Positions 1-8,754 of a DNA stretch of 64,000 nt are shown piece by piece. This DNA comes from an uncultured Chitinophagaceae bacterium. GTDB lineage: Bacteria > Bacteroidota > Bacteroidia > Chitinophagales > Chitinophagaceae. The position numbers were made by a program, and so were the translations under genes. The notes beneath the pieces were generated by a model. It did not search any database. It was given only the letters and a program-made list of their open reading frames with translations, and was not told the origin of the DNA. The stretch is from NCBI GenBank assembly GCA_937873715.1, contig CALMYJ010000003.1, positions 552,886 to 616,885 on the forward strand, read 5' to 3'. Numbering within the stretch: the first letter of the stretch is position 1; every line of letters starts with the position of its first letter.

Positions 1-15
1 ACTAACCTTTGCAAT

Positions 16-663
16 ATGAATTTGCCCATGCTCATTTACTGTTATGATGCCTATTGCGGCTGGTGCTATGGCTTTAGCCCCGTGATATCAAAACTGGCAC
101 AGCAATACAATAACCGCCTGCAGTTTGAAGTATTGAGCGGCGGCATGATTGTTAATGAAACGCCAAAACACATTTCGCTTTCGGCAGGATATATAAAGCA
201 GGCTTATCAACGGGTAGAAGAAACTACCAGTATACAATTTGGCAGCGATTATCTGTGGCATATCAACCATCCGCAGGATAGCGACTGGTATCCTTCTTCC
301 GAAAAACCGGCAATAGCCCTGTGTGTGTTTAAAGAGTATTATCCCGAAAAGCAGGTGGCTTTTGCAGCCGACCTTCAATATGCCCTGCATTATGAAGGCC
401 GCGACCTTTGTGATGATGAAGCCTACCGGCACCTTCTGGATGCTTATAACATCCCTACTGATGAATTTTATACCAAACTAAACAGCCCCGTTTATAAAGC
501 CCAGGCCTACGATGAGTTTGAGCTGTGTACACAATTGCAGGTGAGGGCATATCCTGCTGTACTGCTGCAGGTAGGGGAATCAAAATTTCACTTAGTGGCC
601 AGGGGGTATGTACCTTACGAAGTGCTGGCACAGTCCATTGATGAGGTGCTGGCAAAAATGTAA
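16..663 (+). CDS. DsbA-family thioredoxin-fold protein
   Basis: A 215-residue soluble protein with no signal peptide. The CGWCYG motif near residues 14-19 matches the CxxC redox site of DsbA/FrnE-like oxidoreductases, and a cis-Pro loop appears late in the chain (RAYPAVLL, about residue 178). The long helical insertion between them is typical of the cytoplasmic FrnE-like branch of the DsbA family. It probably acts as a thiol-disulfide oxidoreductase or isomerase; the substrate is unknown. It ends 55 bases before the convergent helicase gene. The start at base 16 gives the full fold. Family call is firm, precise role is not. Confidence 0.8.
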   Translation: MNLPMLIYCYDAYCGWCYGFSPVISKLAQQYNNRLQFEVLSGGMIVNETPKHISLSAGYIKQAYQRVEETTSIQFGSDYLWHINHPQDSDWYPSSEKPAIALCVFKEYYPEKQVAFAADLQYALHYEGRDLCDDEAYRHLLDAYNIPTDEFYTKLNSPVYKAQAYDEFELCTQLQVRAYPAVLLQVGESKFHLVARGYVPYEVLAQSIDEVLAKM

Positions 664-717
664 ATAGGGTTGTAAAGCAATGGTACCTTCTGCAAGCTGT
701 CAACGCTGCGAAAATAG

Positions 718-3057
718 TTAGTCTGCCACTATTCGCAGCTTGGCATAATTGAGCATAATCTTTTTTTCGCCGTTTAAATCAAACTTAACAGTAGCGATTG
801 GGTTATGTGCAGCCCCTTCCATTTTTAATACTTCGCCAAAGCCAAACTTTTGGTGCTCCACCTTTTGCCCGGCCTGCAGGCCCGATGTATCGCTGGGCTC
901 AAAGTTGGCAGATGGGGTATGCGCTTTTACCTGCGGCTTTGCCGGTATGGCATAAGAAGGTTTAGATTTTTCTTCGCTTTTTGCAAAGTAAGCTGCTGCC
1001 CCTGAGCTGCTGCCGCTCATTCTTTCAAAAGCACTGCGGCCACCACCCCAGTTGTTGCCGGTTGCGGCCTGGTTGCGTAATCCGCCGCCGGCATAACTTT
1101 TATCCATATAGTTTTCCGGGATCTCTTCTAAAAAACGGCTGGCATCGTTTTGCTGCAACTGTCCAAAGCGATAACGGGCATTGGCATACGATAACCACAA
1201 CCTTTTTTTAGCCCTGGTAACCGCCACATAAAACAGCCGCCGTTCTTCCTCCAGTTCTTCTCTTGTATTAATGCTCATAGCATTGGGAAAAAGGGTTTCC
1301 TCCAGCCCGCCAACAAATACACAGCTAAATTCCAGCCCTTTGGCGGCATGTATCGTCATCAGCTTAACGCTATCTGCATCATCAGTTTTGTTATCCGCAT
1401 CGGTATATAATGATACTTGTTGCAAAAATGTACCCAGTCCTTTATCCCCCACTTCGCCATCTTCTTCATTCATGGGGGTTTCGGTAAATTCTTTAATAGA
1501 GTTTAGCAACTCCTGTACGTTTTCATAACGGGCAAGGCCCTCCGTAGTTTTATCGTTGAACAACTCTTTTACCAGGTTGGTGCTTTTGCCCACAATTACG
1601 GCCAAATCGTAGGCATTCTTTTTTTCCAGTTCGCTCTGGAACATTTTAATCATGATAACAAAATTGCTGATGGCTTCCAGTGTGGCCGACTTAAAGCCAA
1701 AGAGCGGCGCATTTTCCAATACCTGCCATACGCTGATATTGTTGTCGTTGGCAGTAAGCACAATTTTATCGATGGTTGTTTTACCGATGCCCCTTGCCGG
1801 GTAATTGATTACCCTTTTCATTGCTTCTTCATCTTTGGGGTTAACCACCAGGCGCAGGTAGGCAATAAAATCTTTAATCTCTTTGCGTTGGTAAAACGAA
1901 AGCCCGCCGTAAATGCGATAGGGTATATTCATGCGGCGCAGGCTTTCTTCAAAGCTGCGGCTTTGTGCGTTGGTGCGGTACAGGATTGCAAATTCGCTGT
2001 TCATAAAATGGTTGCGCAGCTTTTGCTCCTGGATGGTATCGGCCACAAATTTTCCCTCTTCATTATCTGTGGCTGTACGTACTAATTTTATTTTTTCGCC
2101 TTCGCTTTTATCGGTCCATAGCTGCTTGGGTAACTGGTCTTTGTTGTTTGCAATTATCTGGTTGGCTACTTCAAGTATCGTTTTGGTGCTGCGGTAGTTT
2201 TGTTCCAGCTTCACCACTTTTACGTTATCGTAATCTTTTTCAAACTGCAGTATGTTTTGTATGGTAGCACCGCGGAAGCTGTAAATGCTTTGGGCATCAT
2301 CACCTACCACACACACATTTTCATGCATAGCGCCCAGCAGTTTGATGATTTCGTACTGTGCCGTATTGGTATCCTGGTATTCATCAATCATAATGTATTT
2401 GAACTTGCGCTGGTACTTGCTGAGGGCATCAGGAAAGTATTTGAGCAGTTCGTACATTTTCATCAGCAGGTCGTCAAAATCCATGGCGCCGTTTTTAAAA
2501 CAGCGTTTGTTGTAAGCGTCATATATCTTACCCATCATAGGGCGGTTGGCACGGGTGTCTTCCTGCTGTATTGCCCAGTCTTCTATATATTCTTTGGCAT
2601 TTACGAGGCTGTTTTTAGCATTTGAAATACGGTTATATACGGTATTGGGTTTATACTGCTTATCATCCAGTTCCAATTCGTTGATAACAGTTTTTACTAC
2701 ACTTTTGGCATCATCGGTATCGTAAATGGTAAAGTTGTTGGGATAGCCAATTTTATTGGCTTCGGCTCGCAGTATCCTGGCAAATACACTGTGAAATGTA
2801 CCGATGTATAAATTTCTTGCTTCGCTGTTGCCTAATATATGCTCCACCCTTTCTTTCATTTCACGGGCGGCCTTGTTGGTAAATGTAAGCGCAAGAATAT
2901 TAAAGGCATCTACACCATTGGCCAGCAGGTGGGCAATACGGGTAGTGAGCACTTTTGTTTTGCCGCTGCCTGCACCGGCAATAATCATCATGGGGCCATC
3001 AATATGGGTTACAGCTTCCCGTTGCTGTTCATTTAATCCTGCTAAATATTCCTGCAT
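718..3057 (-). CDS. pcrA: UvrD/PcrA-type superfamily 1A DNA helicase
   Basis: 779 residues, the usual length for PcrA/UvrD. Visible motifs are Walker A AGAGSGKT (Lys33), the DEYQDT Walker B (about residue 225), QNYRS and the late VAVTRAKKRLW motif VI. The C-terminus ends in a basic Tudor-like segment (GQKVEHQKFGFGEV), which in PcrA/UvrD contacts RNA polymerase. The protein unwinds DNA 3'-5' in nucleotide excision and mismatch repair and in removing stalled complexes. It is transcribed alone, downstream of a tRNA terminator on the same strand. A low-complexity Ser/Gly stretch sits before the Tudor region, as in other Bacteroidota copies. Whether it is best called PcrA or UvrD cannot be settled from sequence alone. 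Confidence 0.95.
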   Translation of the reverse strand: MQEYLAGLNEQQREAVTHIDGPMMIIAGAGSGKTKVLTTRIAHLLANGVDAFNILALTFTNKAAREMKERVEHILGNSEARNLYIGTFHSVFARILRAEANKIGYPNNFTIYDTDDAKSVVKTVINELELDDKQYKPNTVYNRISNAKNSLVNAKEYIEDWAIQQEDTRANRPMMGKIYDAYNKRCFKNGAMDFDDLLMKMYELLKYFPDALSKYQRKFKYIMIDEYQDTNTAQYEIIKLLGAMHENVCVVGDDAQSIYSFRGATIQNILQFEKDYDNVKVVKLEQNYRSTKTILEVANQIIANNKDQLPKQLWTDKSEGEKIKLVRTATDNEEGKFVADTIQEQKLRNHFMNSEFAILYRTNAQSRSFEESLRRMNIPYRIYGGLSFYQRKEIKDFIAYLRLVVNPKDEEAMKRVINYPARGIGKTTIDKIVLTANDNNISVWQVLENAPLFGFKSATLEAISNFVIMIKMFQSELEKKNAYDLAVIVGKSTNLVKELFNDKTTEGLARYENVQELLNSIKEFTETPMNEEDGEVGDKGLGTFLQQVSLYTDADNKTDDADSVKLMTIHAAKGLEFSCVFVGGLEETLFPNAMSINTREELEEERRLFYVAVTRAKKRLWLSYANARYRFGQLQQNDASRFLEEIPENYMDKSYAGGGLRNQAATGNNWGGGRSAFERMSGSSSGAAAYFAKSEEKSKPSYAIPAKPQVKAHTPSANFEPSDTSGLQAGQKVEHQKFGFGEVLKMEGAAHNPIATVKFDLNGEKKIMLNYAKLRIVAD

Positions 3058-3153
3058 GCGGCGAAGTTACGAAAGGGGTATATGCAGGTTTGGGGTGTGG
3101 GAAAATTTTGTATAGCTGTTGCTAACTTTTCACCTTGCGGCCTTGTCATCCAT

Positions 3154-3186
3154 AAAAAAGAAAAAGTGCCGGTTTTGCGGCACTTT
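3154..3186 (-). terminator. Intrinsic terminator after the CAU tRNA
   Basis: Read on the minus strand there is a perfect 9-bp stem (AAAGTGCCG / CGGCACTTT, arms at 3178-3186 and 3163-3171) with a 6-base loop, followed by a T-rich tail. It lies 13 bases downstream of the tRNA and separates tRNA transcription from the helicase gene. Confidence 0.85.
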
Positions 3187-3199
3187 ATTCAAAAACTTG

Positions 3200-3273
3200 T
3201 GGGCCCACCTGGGCTCGAACCAGGGACCACCTGATTATGAGTCAGGTGCTCTAACCAACTGAGCTATAGGCCC
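3200..3273 (-). tRNA. tRNA with CAU anticodon (elongator Met or Ile2)
   Basis: A 74-base cloverleaf read on the minus strand. It has a 7-bp acceptor (GGGCCTA/TGGGCCC, one G-U pair), a D arm, a perfect 5-bp anticodon stem CCTGA/TCAGG with loop CTCATAA, and a T arm CCTGG-TTCGAGC-CCAGG. The CCA end is not encoded. CAU is read either as elongator Met or, after lysidine modification, as AUA-decoding Ile2. The loop alone does not decide this. It is not an initiator tRNA, because that class has a mismatched first pair and a GGG/CCC anticodon stem. Confidence 0.93.
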
Positions 3274-3313
3274 GCTTTTTTTAGCAGGGCTAACTGCCGA
3301 AAAAAGAACGGTT

Positions 3314-3322
3314 GCAAAAGTA
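3314..3322 (-). promoter_or_regulatory. -7 box (TAnnTTTG) upstream of the CAU tRNA
   Basis: On the minus strand TACTTTTGC fits the Bacteroidota -7 consensus TAnnTTTG and lies 40 bases before the tRNA 5' end. No TTTG -33 element is seen at the usual 19-20 base spacing, so the assignment is tentative. Confidence 0.45.
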
Positions 3323-3451
3323 AGTAAATTCAAATAGCAGCCCCTCATTTTTTTGCAAAAAAGATTTTGCCCCTTAAAATATTTACAATCAAACACTTTA
3401 ATATTGTAACTTCAAATTCGCAAACAACCACTTACCGCTTATTGCCCCGCC

Positions 3452-4021
3452 ATGATTGCCCCGGATGAAGTAAAAGAGCTACAGCTTAAAATAAGCCAGT
3501 ATGCCGACCAGCATGCTTTTGGGAGATTGTATGTAGCATTCATGCCTTATCTTATCCGCTTTGCCAAATCAATCATTAAAGATCATGAACTGGCAGAAGA
3601 AATTGTATCGGATGTGTTTATTAAAATCTGGCAAAACCGAAATGAAGTTAGTAAAATTGAAAACTTCAAACTGTATTTATACGTCAGCACCAAAAACACT
3701 GCTCTCAATTATTTATCACGACACTTTCGAAAAGACATTGTATCGCTTGAAGAGATGTCGCTGAACATTTCAATGAGTCCTTATAATCCCGAACAACTGT
3801 TAATCACTTCGGAGGCTGTAAGGAAAATAGACAAGGAAATACAAAAATTACCCCCACGCTGTAAATTGATTTTTAAGCTGGTGAAAGAAGATCGCCTGCG
3901 CTACAACGACATTGCCCGATTGCTAAATATATCTGTAAAAACGATAGACAACCAAATGGCCATTGCTCTCAAAAAAATTAGTACAGCCATTAGCTTCAAC
4001 CTTAATAAAGAGCCGAAATAA
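3452..4021 (+). CDS. ECF RNA polymerase sigma factor (FecI-like)
   Basis: 189 residues with sigma-70 region 2 at about 20-90 (including LAEEIVSDVFIKIW) and region 4 helix-turn-helix at about 130-180 (RLRYNDIARLLNISVKTIDNQ). This is the Bacteroidota ECF type that sits beside FecR and a SusC-like receptor. It should direct RNA polymerase to the downstream uptake operon once its anti-sigma partner is signalled by the loaded receptor. The FecR gene follows after 81 bases, and SusC with an STN domain after that, giving the complete relay in order. The start codon follows a 178-base non-coding stretch in which I see no consensus housekeeping promoter. Confidence 0.92.
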   Translation: MIAPDEVKELQLKISQYADQHAFGRLYVAFMPYLIRFAKSIIKDHELAEEIVSDVFIKIWQNRNEVSKIENFKLYLYVSTKNTALNYLSRHFRKDIVSLEEMSLNISMSPYNPEQLLITSEAVRKIDKEIQKLPPRCKLIFKLVKEDRLRYNDIARLLNISVKTIDNQMAIALKKISTAISFNLNKEPK

Positions 4022-4102
4022 TAGCCCCTAACCTGCCTTTTTAAAATTATTTTATACCGCTTTAGTAGAATTTACAGTTTTTTGTGTCCATAATTTGCAA
4101 CT

Positions 4103-5230
4103 ATGGATAAAAAACATTCTGAAGATGAAATTTGGATACTCATGGCCCGGAAACTGGCCGGGGAGGCCACATCATCTGAATTAGAAGAACTGGCTGCTTT
4201 GCTCAGGGAAAATCCTGAGTTAAACTATGCCAAGGAAATCATGCAGGATGTATGGAACAGCCAGGTGCTGCCAGACAGGCAATATGCCGAAACCAAATAC
4301 AAAGAGCTGGTACTTCAGATGCAGGAAATGAAGATAGATGAGGGGCGTTTTTCAGAAGACAATCATTTTATAAATAACGAGGAAGAAGTAAAACGCAACT
4401 GGTGGAACCGAAACAAAATTTGGCTTTCTGCCGCTGCGATAGTTATAGTGGTAAGTGCTGCAACGCTTTGGTTTATTAACGGCAGCAATAAAACGAACGG
4501 CGCCCTAGCGGCTTTACCGTTGAAAAATGAAGTGAGTACAAAAAATGGCTCAAAAACCAATTTGGTATTACCCGACGGCACTAAAGTATGGCTTAATGCC
4601 GGCAGCAGGCTTACTTATGATAAAAATTATGGCAACAATATCAGGCAGGTACAGCTTGAAGGGGAAGGCTTTTTTGATGTAGTACATAATACCGAAAAAC
4701 CATTTATTATACAAACCGCCACTATTGATGTGAAGGTGTTGGGTACGCAATTCAATGTAAAATGTTACCCAGCCGATAAAACAACCGAAACAAGCCTTAT
4801 CAGGGGCAGTGTGGAAGTAAATGTTAAGAGCAGGGGCGAAAAGTTTTTGTTACGTCCCAACGAAAAGTTGATAGTGTATAACAATAACAGTAAAGACAGC
4901 AAAACAAATACTGCTGAAACAGTTCAGGATAAAGCGGAAGCACCCTTAGTGGCTATCCGCCAGTTAAGCTACCAGCGAAATGATAATGAAGCTGTGGAAG
5001 CAGCGTGGGTTAAAAATCAGTTGTCATTTAAAGACGAGTCTTTTGGGGAAGTAGCCAAAAAAATGGAACGCTGGTATAATGTGGAGTTTGTTTTTATAAA
5101 TAAAGCCAGGGAGAGCATGCAGGTGTATGGCACATTTAATAATGAATCGCTGCAGCAGGCACTGCAGGCACTTGAATTCTCTTTCGGGTTCAAATACAAG
5201 ATTGAAGGAAGTAAAGTCGTCATATTTTAA
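4103..5230 (+). CDS. FecR-family transmembrane anti-sigma factor
   Basis: 375 residues. A cytoplasmic N-terminal domain (1-100) is followed by one membrane helix (about 104-125, WLSAAAIVIVVSAATLWF). A periplasmic FecR domain (about 140-245, with LPDGTKVWLNAGSRLTY and GEGFFDV) follows. The C-terminal domain (about 305-375) is of DUF4974 type (AVEAAWVKNQLSFKDE, VEFVFIN). In characterised systems the C-terminal part touches the STN domain of a TonB-dependent receptor and the N-terminal part holds or activates the ECF sigma factor. Gene order here (sigma, FecR, SusC-STN) supports exactly that. No truncation is seen. Confidence 0.93.
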   Translation: MDKKHSEDEIWILMARKLAGEATSSELEELAALLRENPELNYAKEIMQDVWNSQVLPDRQYAETKYKELVLQMQEMKIDEGRFSEDNHFINNEEEVKRNWWNRNKIWLSAAAIVIVVSAATLWFINGSNKTNGALAALPLKNEVSTKNGSKTNLVLPDGTKVWLNAGSRLTYDKNYGNNIRQVQLEGEGFFDVVHNTEKPFIIQTATIDVKVLGTQFNVKCYPADKTTETSLIRGSVEVNVKSRGEKFLLRPNEKLIVYNNNSKDSKTNTAETVQDKAEAPLVAIRQLSYQRNDNEAVEAAWVKNQLSFKDESFGEVAKKMERWYNVEFVFINKARESMQVYGTFNNESLQQALQALEFSFGFKYKIEGSKVVIF

Positions 5231-5411
5231 TACCAAACATACCAAACGATTTGCCTATGCCTGAAAAAATCAACACTTCTTAATACTCAAAAACCAGCCG
5301 GTATATTACACAGCAGTTCCTGATATGGAATGCTGTAGTCTGGATTTAATTTAATGGGTTTGGCAGCCCTACTGGCATTGCCATTCCTAAAAGTAATAAA
5401 TTATTAAATTT

Positions 5412-8400
5412 ATGAAAGCCAAAACAACGATTGCCCATGCTGCCAGCGCATCATGGAAAGCTTTACTAATTATGAAATTCACTTTTTTATTTACACTGTA
5501 CTTTTCGTTTAATGCTGTAGCGGGTATCAATGCCCAAAACATTACGCTAAAAGCCGAAAATATAGAGATACTAAAAGTGCTTACCACTATTGAAAAACAG
5601 GGCGACTGCCGGTTCCTTTTCAATAGCCGCCTCAAAGACCTTCGGCAAAAAGTATCTGTATCTTTTCGGAACGAGTCGCTCACAACGGTGTTGTCTGAAT
5701 TATTTGCAGGTACAAGCCTCACCTTTAAACAATTAGATGATAATCTTATTGCACTCCGTTCTACCGACCCTGCTGAGGCAGACATTACCGTTAGCGGACG
5801 TGTAACCAATGAAAATGGTGATGGGGTAGCTGCTGTTTCTGTAGCCGTAAAAGGAACTAAACGTGGTACAGCAACCGATCTTAACGGCAATTTTTCACTA
5901 TCGGTACCTGAAAACAGTGTGCTGGTATTTTCGGCCGTTGGCTATGTATCGCAGGAAGTAGCTGTAAACAACCAACAGCAAATCAACGTAAGGCTGGTAC
6001 AATCGGCCCGTAATATTGATGAAGTGGTTGTAATTGGATACGGTACAGCCAATAAAAGAGATCTAACAGGCTCCATTACCAAAGTATCCGGTAAAGAAGT
6101 AGCCGATAAGCCCAACGTAAACCCTGTAGCTTCATTGCAGGGTAAGGTTGCAGGGCTTTCCGTAGTGAACTCCGGATCTCCCGGCGAAAAACCTGACATT
6201 CGTATACGTGGTACAGTGAGTATCGGTGCTACAGAGCCACTGTACGTTGTTGATGGTATTTTCACCAATAATATTGATTATATAAATCCCAACGATATTG
6301 AATCAATTGAGGTAATGAAAGACCCCTCCTCCCTGGCTATTTTTGGTATTCGGGGTGCCCAGGGTGTAATAGCCATCACAACCAAACGTGCCAAGGCAGG
6401 CCAGGTATTGGTAAATTTCAATTCATCTTTTGGTATAAAAAAACTGGTTGATAAAATTAAACTGGCCAATGCCAGTGAATTTAAAATGCTCTTCCAGGAA
6501 GAAGAAATAAACCTGGGTATAGCGCCGATTGACCGGTTCGATTTTACACCATGGACAGGTAATACGGACTGGATTGATGTGTTAACACAAACAGGGCGTT
6601 TTAATGCTAATAATGTAAGCATTACCGGTAGTACAGAAAAAAACAGGTTTTACATGGGCCTGGGCTATTCGGTAGATGAAGGTATTGTAAAGCATGAAAA
6701 GCTCGAAAGATTTACTATATCTGTAAACGATGAATATAAAGTAAGTAAGTTTTTAAAGCTTGGGTTCAACCTCAATGCCATTCGGCAGAATTTGCCATAC
6801 AACGGGCAGGGGGCTTTGTTTGATGCAAGAAGAATATTACCGATTGCCGATCCTTTTGATGAAGCCTCGGGCTATTATTCCCTGTTGCCACAATTACAAC
6901 GGGCACAAATGGCCAACCCTTTGATGAATCTTGATTTAAAATGGGACAGGGTGATAAATCGTAACGACAGGTATGTAGGTAGCGCTTTTGCAGAAATTAA
7001 CTTCCTAAAAAATTTCAGCCTCCGCTCAACCTTCTATGGTGATATTTCCAGTACCGAGTACAGGCAATACAACCCGATATTGTATTCGCACGACCCTCTC
7101 ACCGGAGGTGTGGCTAAGGATTTAAATAACCTTATTACATCGGTAAATCAAAGCAATAGCACTAACAGGAGTTTCCAGCAGGACCATATATTAACATTTA
7201 AGAAAAGTTTTGGCGATCATGGTCTTACTGCTATGGGTGGTATCACCACCAATTATGAATACTTTACTTCGCTCACGGGCAATGTGCGGCAACGCCTTGA
7301 AGGCGACAGCATCCCGGATAACCGCCGCTTTTGGTATATCGATAACGGCTTTGGCGACCCTGCAACCAAAAGGGCCTCATCTGCCCAAAGCGAAAGGGCA
7401 ACGATAGGTACATTTGTTAGGCTTTTATACAACTTCCAGGGCAAATATTTGCTGAATGCTTCTTTCCGCAGAGATGGCTCTTCGCAGGTATCACCTAACA
7501 ATAAGTATAAAAACTTTTATTCAGTGGGTGCTGCTTGGGAGCTAACCAAAGAAGAATTTATGCAGCAGTCAAAATTTTTCAACTATTTCAAACTTAAAGC
7601 GTCATGGGGATTACTGGGTAGCCAAAATACAGGCGGCTTCAATTATCCCTTTTACCCGGCACTTACCACAGGAAATACAGCAGTATTTGGCGATAATATT
7701 TATATCGCTTATTCACTGGCTTACCAGCCAAATCCAAATCTTAATTGGGAAGTACTGGATGCAAAAGAAGTAGGATTTGAATTTAATGCACTCGATAACC
7801 GCCTCCATGTGGAAGCCGCTTATTATGACAAAACAACCCGTGACCTGCTTACATTGAGAGATGACGGCACCGGACGGCAACGCCTGGACAATATCGGTAA
7901 GATGAAAAACAGTGGTATTGAGGTTGCTGCCAGTTGGACTCAAAAGTTCAACCGTGATGTAGCTCTTACCATAAGCGGAAATATCACAACCTTTACAAAT
8001 AAGGTGATAGACCTTGGTGGCCAGCGATACCCTGCGGCTGAGGAAAGACCCAACCAAACAGAGGCTGGTTATCCTATCGGTTATTTTTATGGCTACATTG
8101 TAGAAGGCCTGTACCAAACATATGCCGACAAACTTAACTCACCCACTGTAATCGGCTACGACTATGGCCCCGGAGATTTTAAGTACAAAGATGTAAATGG
8201 CGATGGATTTATTGATACCAGGGATCGTACAATTATTGGCAACCCAACTCCCGATTTTGCTTACGGCGGTTCTATCAATTTTAGCTTTAAGCGCTTTAGT
8301 GTAGATTTTGATTTCAACGGTGTATACGGCAACGAAATTTACCGTTACTGGGGTAGTTCAGAGTTGCCATTTGCCAGGTTTAACTATCCACAGTTTAAAG

Positions 8401-8735
8401 TAAACCGCTGGCATGGCGAGGGCACTTCCAACTGGGATCCTATCCTCGGTTCTAACCGTGTTATCAACAGGTTGCCATCCACCTATGGTATTGAAGATGG
8501 CAGCTACTTCAGGATAAGAAATGTGCAGTTGGCTTACGATTTCAGCCAGGCCATGTTAAGTAAAGCCCGTATCAAAAGCCTGAAAGTTTTTATCAATGCA
8601 CAGAACCTTAAAACTTTCAAACGAAATTCTGGTTATACACCTGAATTTGGTGGCAATGCCCTGTCATTTGGTATTGATAATGGTAATGGTGCTATTCCTG
8701 TAATCTATACCGGTGGCATAAACGTAACTTTTTAA
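5412..8735 (+). CDS. SusC/RagA TonB-linked outer-membrane transporter with STN signalling domain
   Basis: 1107 residues. After a signal segment ending near residue 42 come an STN domain (about 43-115) and a carboxypeptidase-D-like beta domain (about 125-200). A TonB box region with DEVVVIGYGT, the plug (VRIRG/LYVVDGIF type motifs) and a 22-strand barrel ending in Phe follow. The STN domain is the extension used to signal through FecR, so this receptor is both importer and sensor. SusD follows after 19 bases. It should import oligosaccharides made at the surface by the glycanases downstream. The substrate cannot be read from the protein; the GH30/GH144 neighbours suggest a beta-glucan. Confidence 0.95.
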   Translation: MKAKTTIAHAASASWKALLIMKFTFLFTLYFSFNAVAGINAQNITLKAENIEILKVLTTIEKQGDCRFLFNSRLKDLRQKVSVSFRNESLTTVLSELFAGTSLTFKQLDDNLIALRSTDPAEADITVSGRVTNENGDGVAAVSVAVKGTKRGTATDLNGNFSLSVPENSVLVFSAVGYVSQEVAVNNQQQINVRLVQSARNIDEVVVIGYGTANKRDLTGSITKVSGKEVADKPNVNPVASLQGKVAGLSVVNSGSPGEKPDIRIRGTVSIGATEPLYVVDGIFTNNIDYINPNDIESIEVMKDPSSLAIFGIRGAQGVIAITTKRAKAGQVLVNFNSSFGIKKLVDKIKLANASEFKMLFQEEEINLGIAPIDRFDFTPWTGNTDWIDVLTQTGRFNANNVSITGSTEKNRFYMGLGYSVDEGIVKHEKLERFTISVNDEYKVSKFLKLGFNLNAIRQNLPYNGQGALFDARRILPIADPFDEASGYYSLLPQLQRAQMANPLMNLDLKWDRVINRNDRYVGSAFAEINFLKNFSLRSTFYGDISSTEYRQYNPILYSHDPLTGGVAKDLNNLITSVNQSNSTNRSFQQDHILTFKKSFGDHGLTAMGGITTNYEYFTSLTGNVRQRLEGDSIPDNRRFWYIDNGFGDPATKRASSAQSERATIGTFVRLLYNFQGKYLLNASFRRDGSSQVSPNNKYKNFYSVGAAWELTKEEFMQQSKFFNYFKLKASWGLLGSQNTGGFNYPFYPALTTGNTAVFGDNIYIAYSLAYQPNPNLNWEVLDAKEVGFEFNALDNRLHVEAAYYDKTTRDLLTLRDDGTGRQRLDNIGKMKNSGIEVAASWTQKFNRDVALTISGNITTFTNKVIDLGGQRYPAAEERPNQTEAGYPIGYFYGYIVEGLYQTYADKLNSPTVIGYDYGPGDFKYKDVNGDGFIDTRDRTIIGNPTPDFAYGGSINFSFKRFSVDFDFNGVYGNEIYRYWGSSELPFARFNYPQFKVNRWHGEGTSNWDPILGSNRVINRLPSTYGIEDGSYFRIRNVQLAYDFSQAMLSKARIKSLKVFINAQNLKTFKRNSGYTPEFGGNALSFGIDNGNGAIPVIYTGGINVTF

Positions 8736-8754
8736 ACGATTAAAATTTGCACAT

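Noticed and set aside
4022..4102. Promoter for fecR separate from the sigma factor
   Set aside because: No TTTG/TAnnTTTG pair in the 81-base gap; co-transcription is the simpler reading.
5387..5890. 167-codon minus-strand frame at the susC 5' end
   Set aside because: Overlaps the STN and signal coding region of a well-supported gene, with no recognisable domain or start context.
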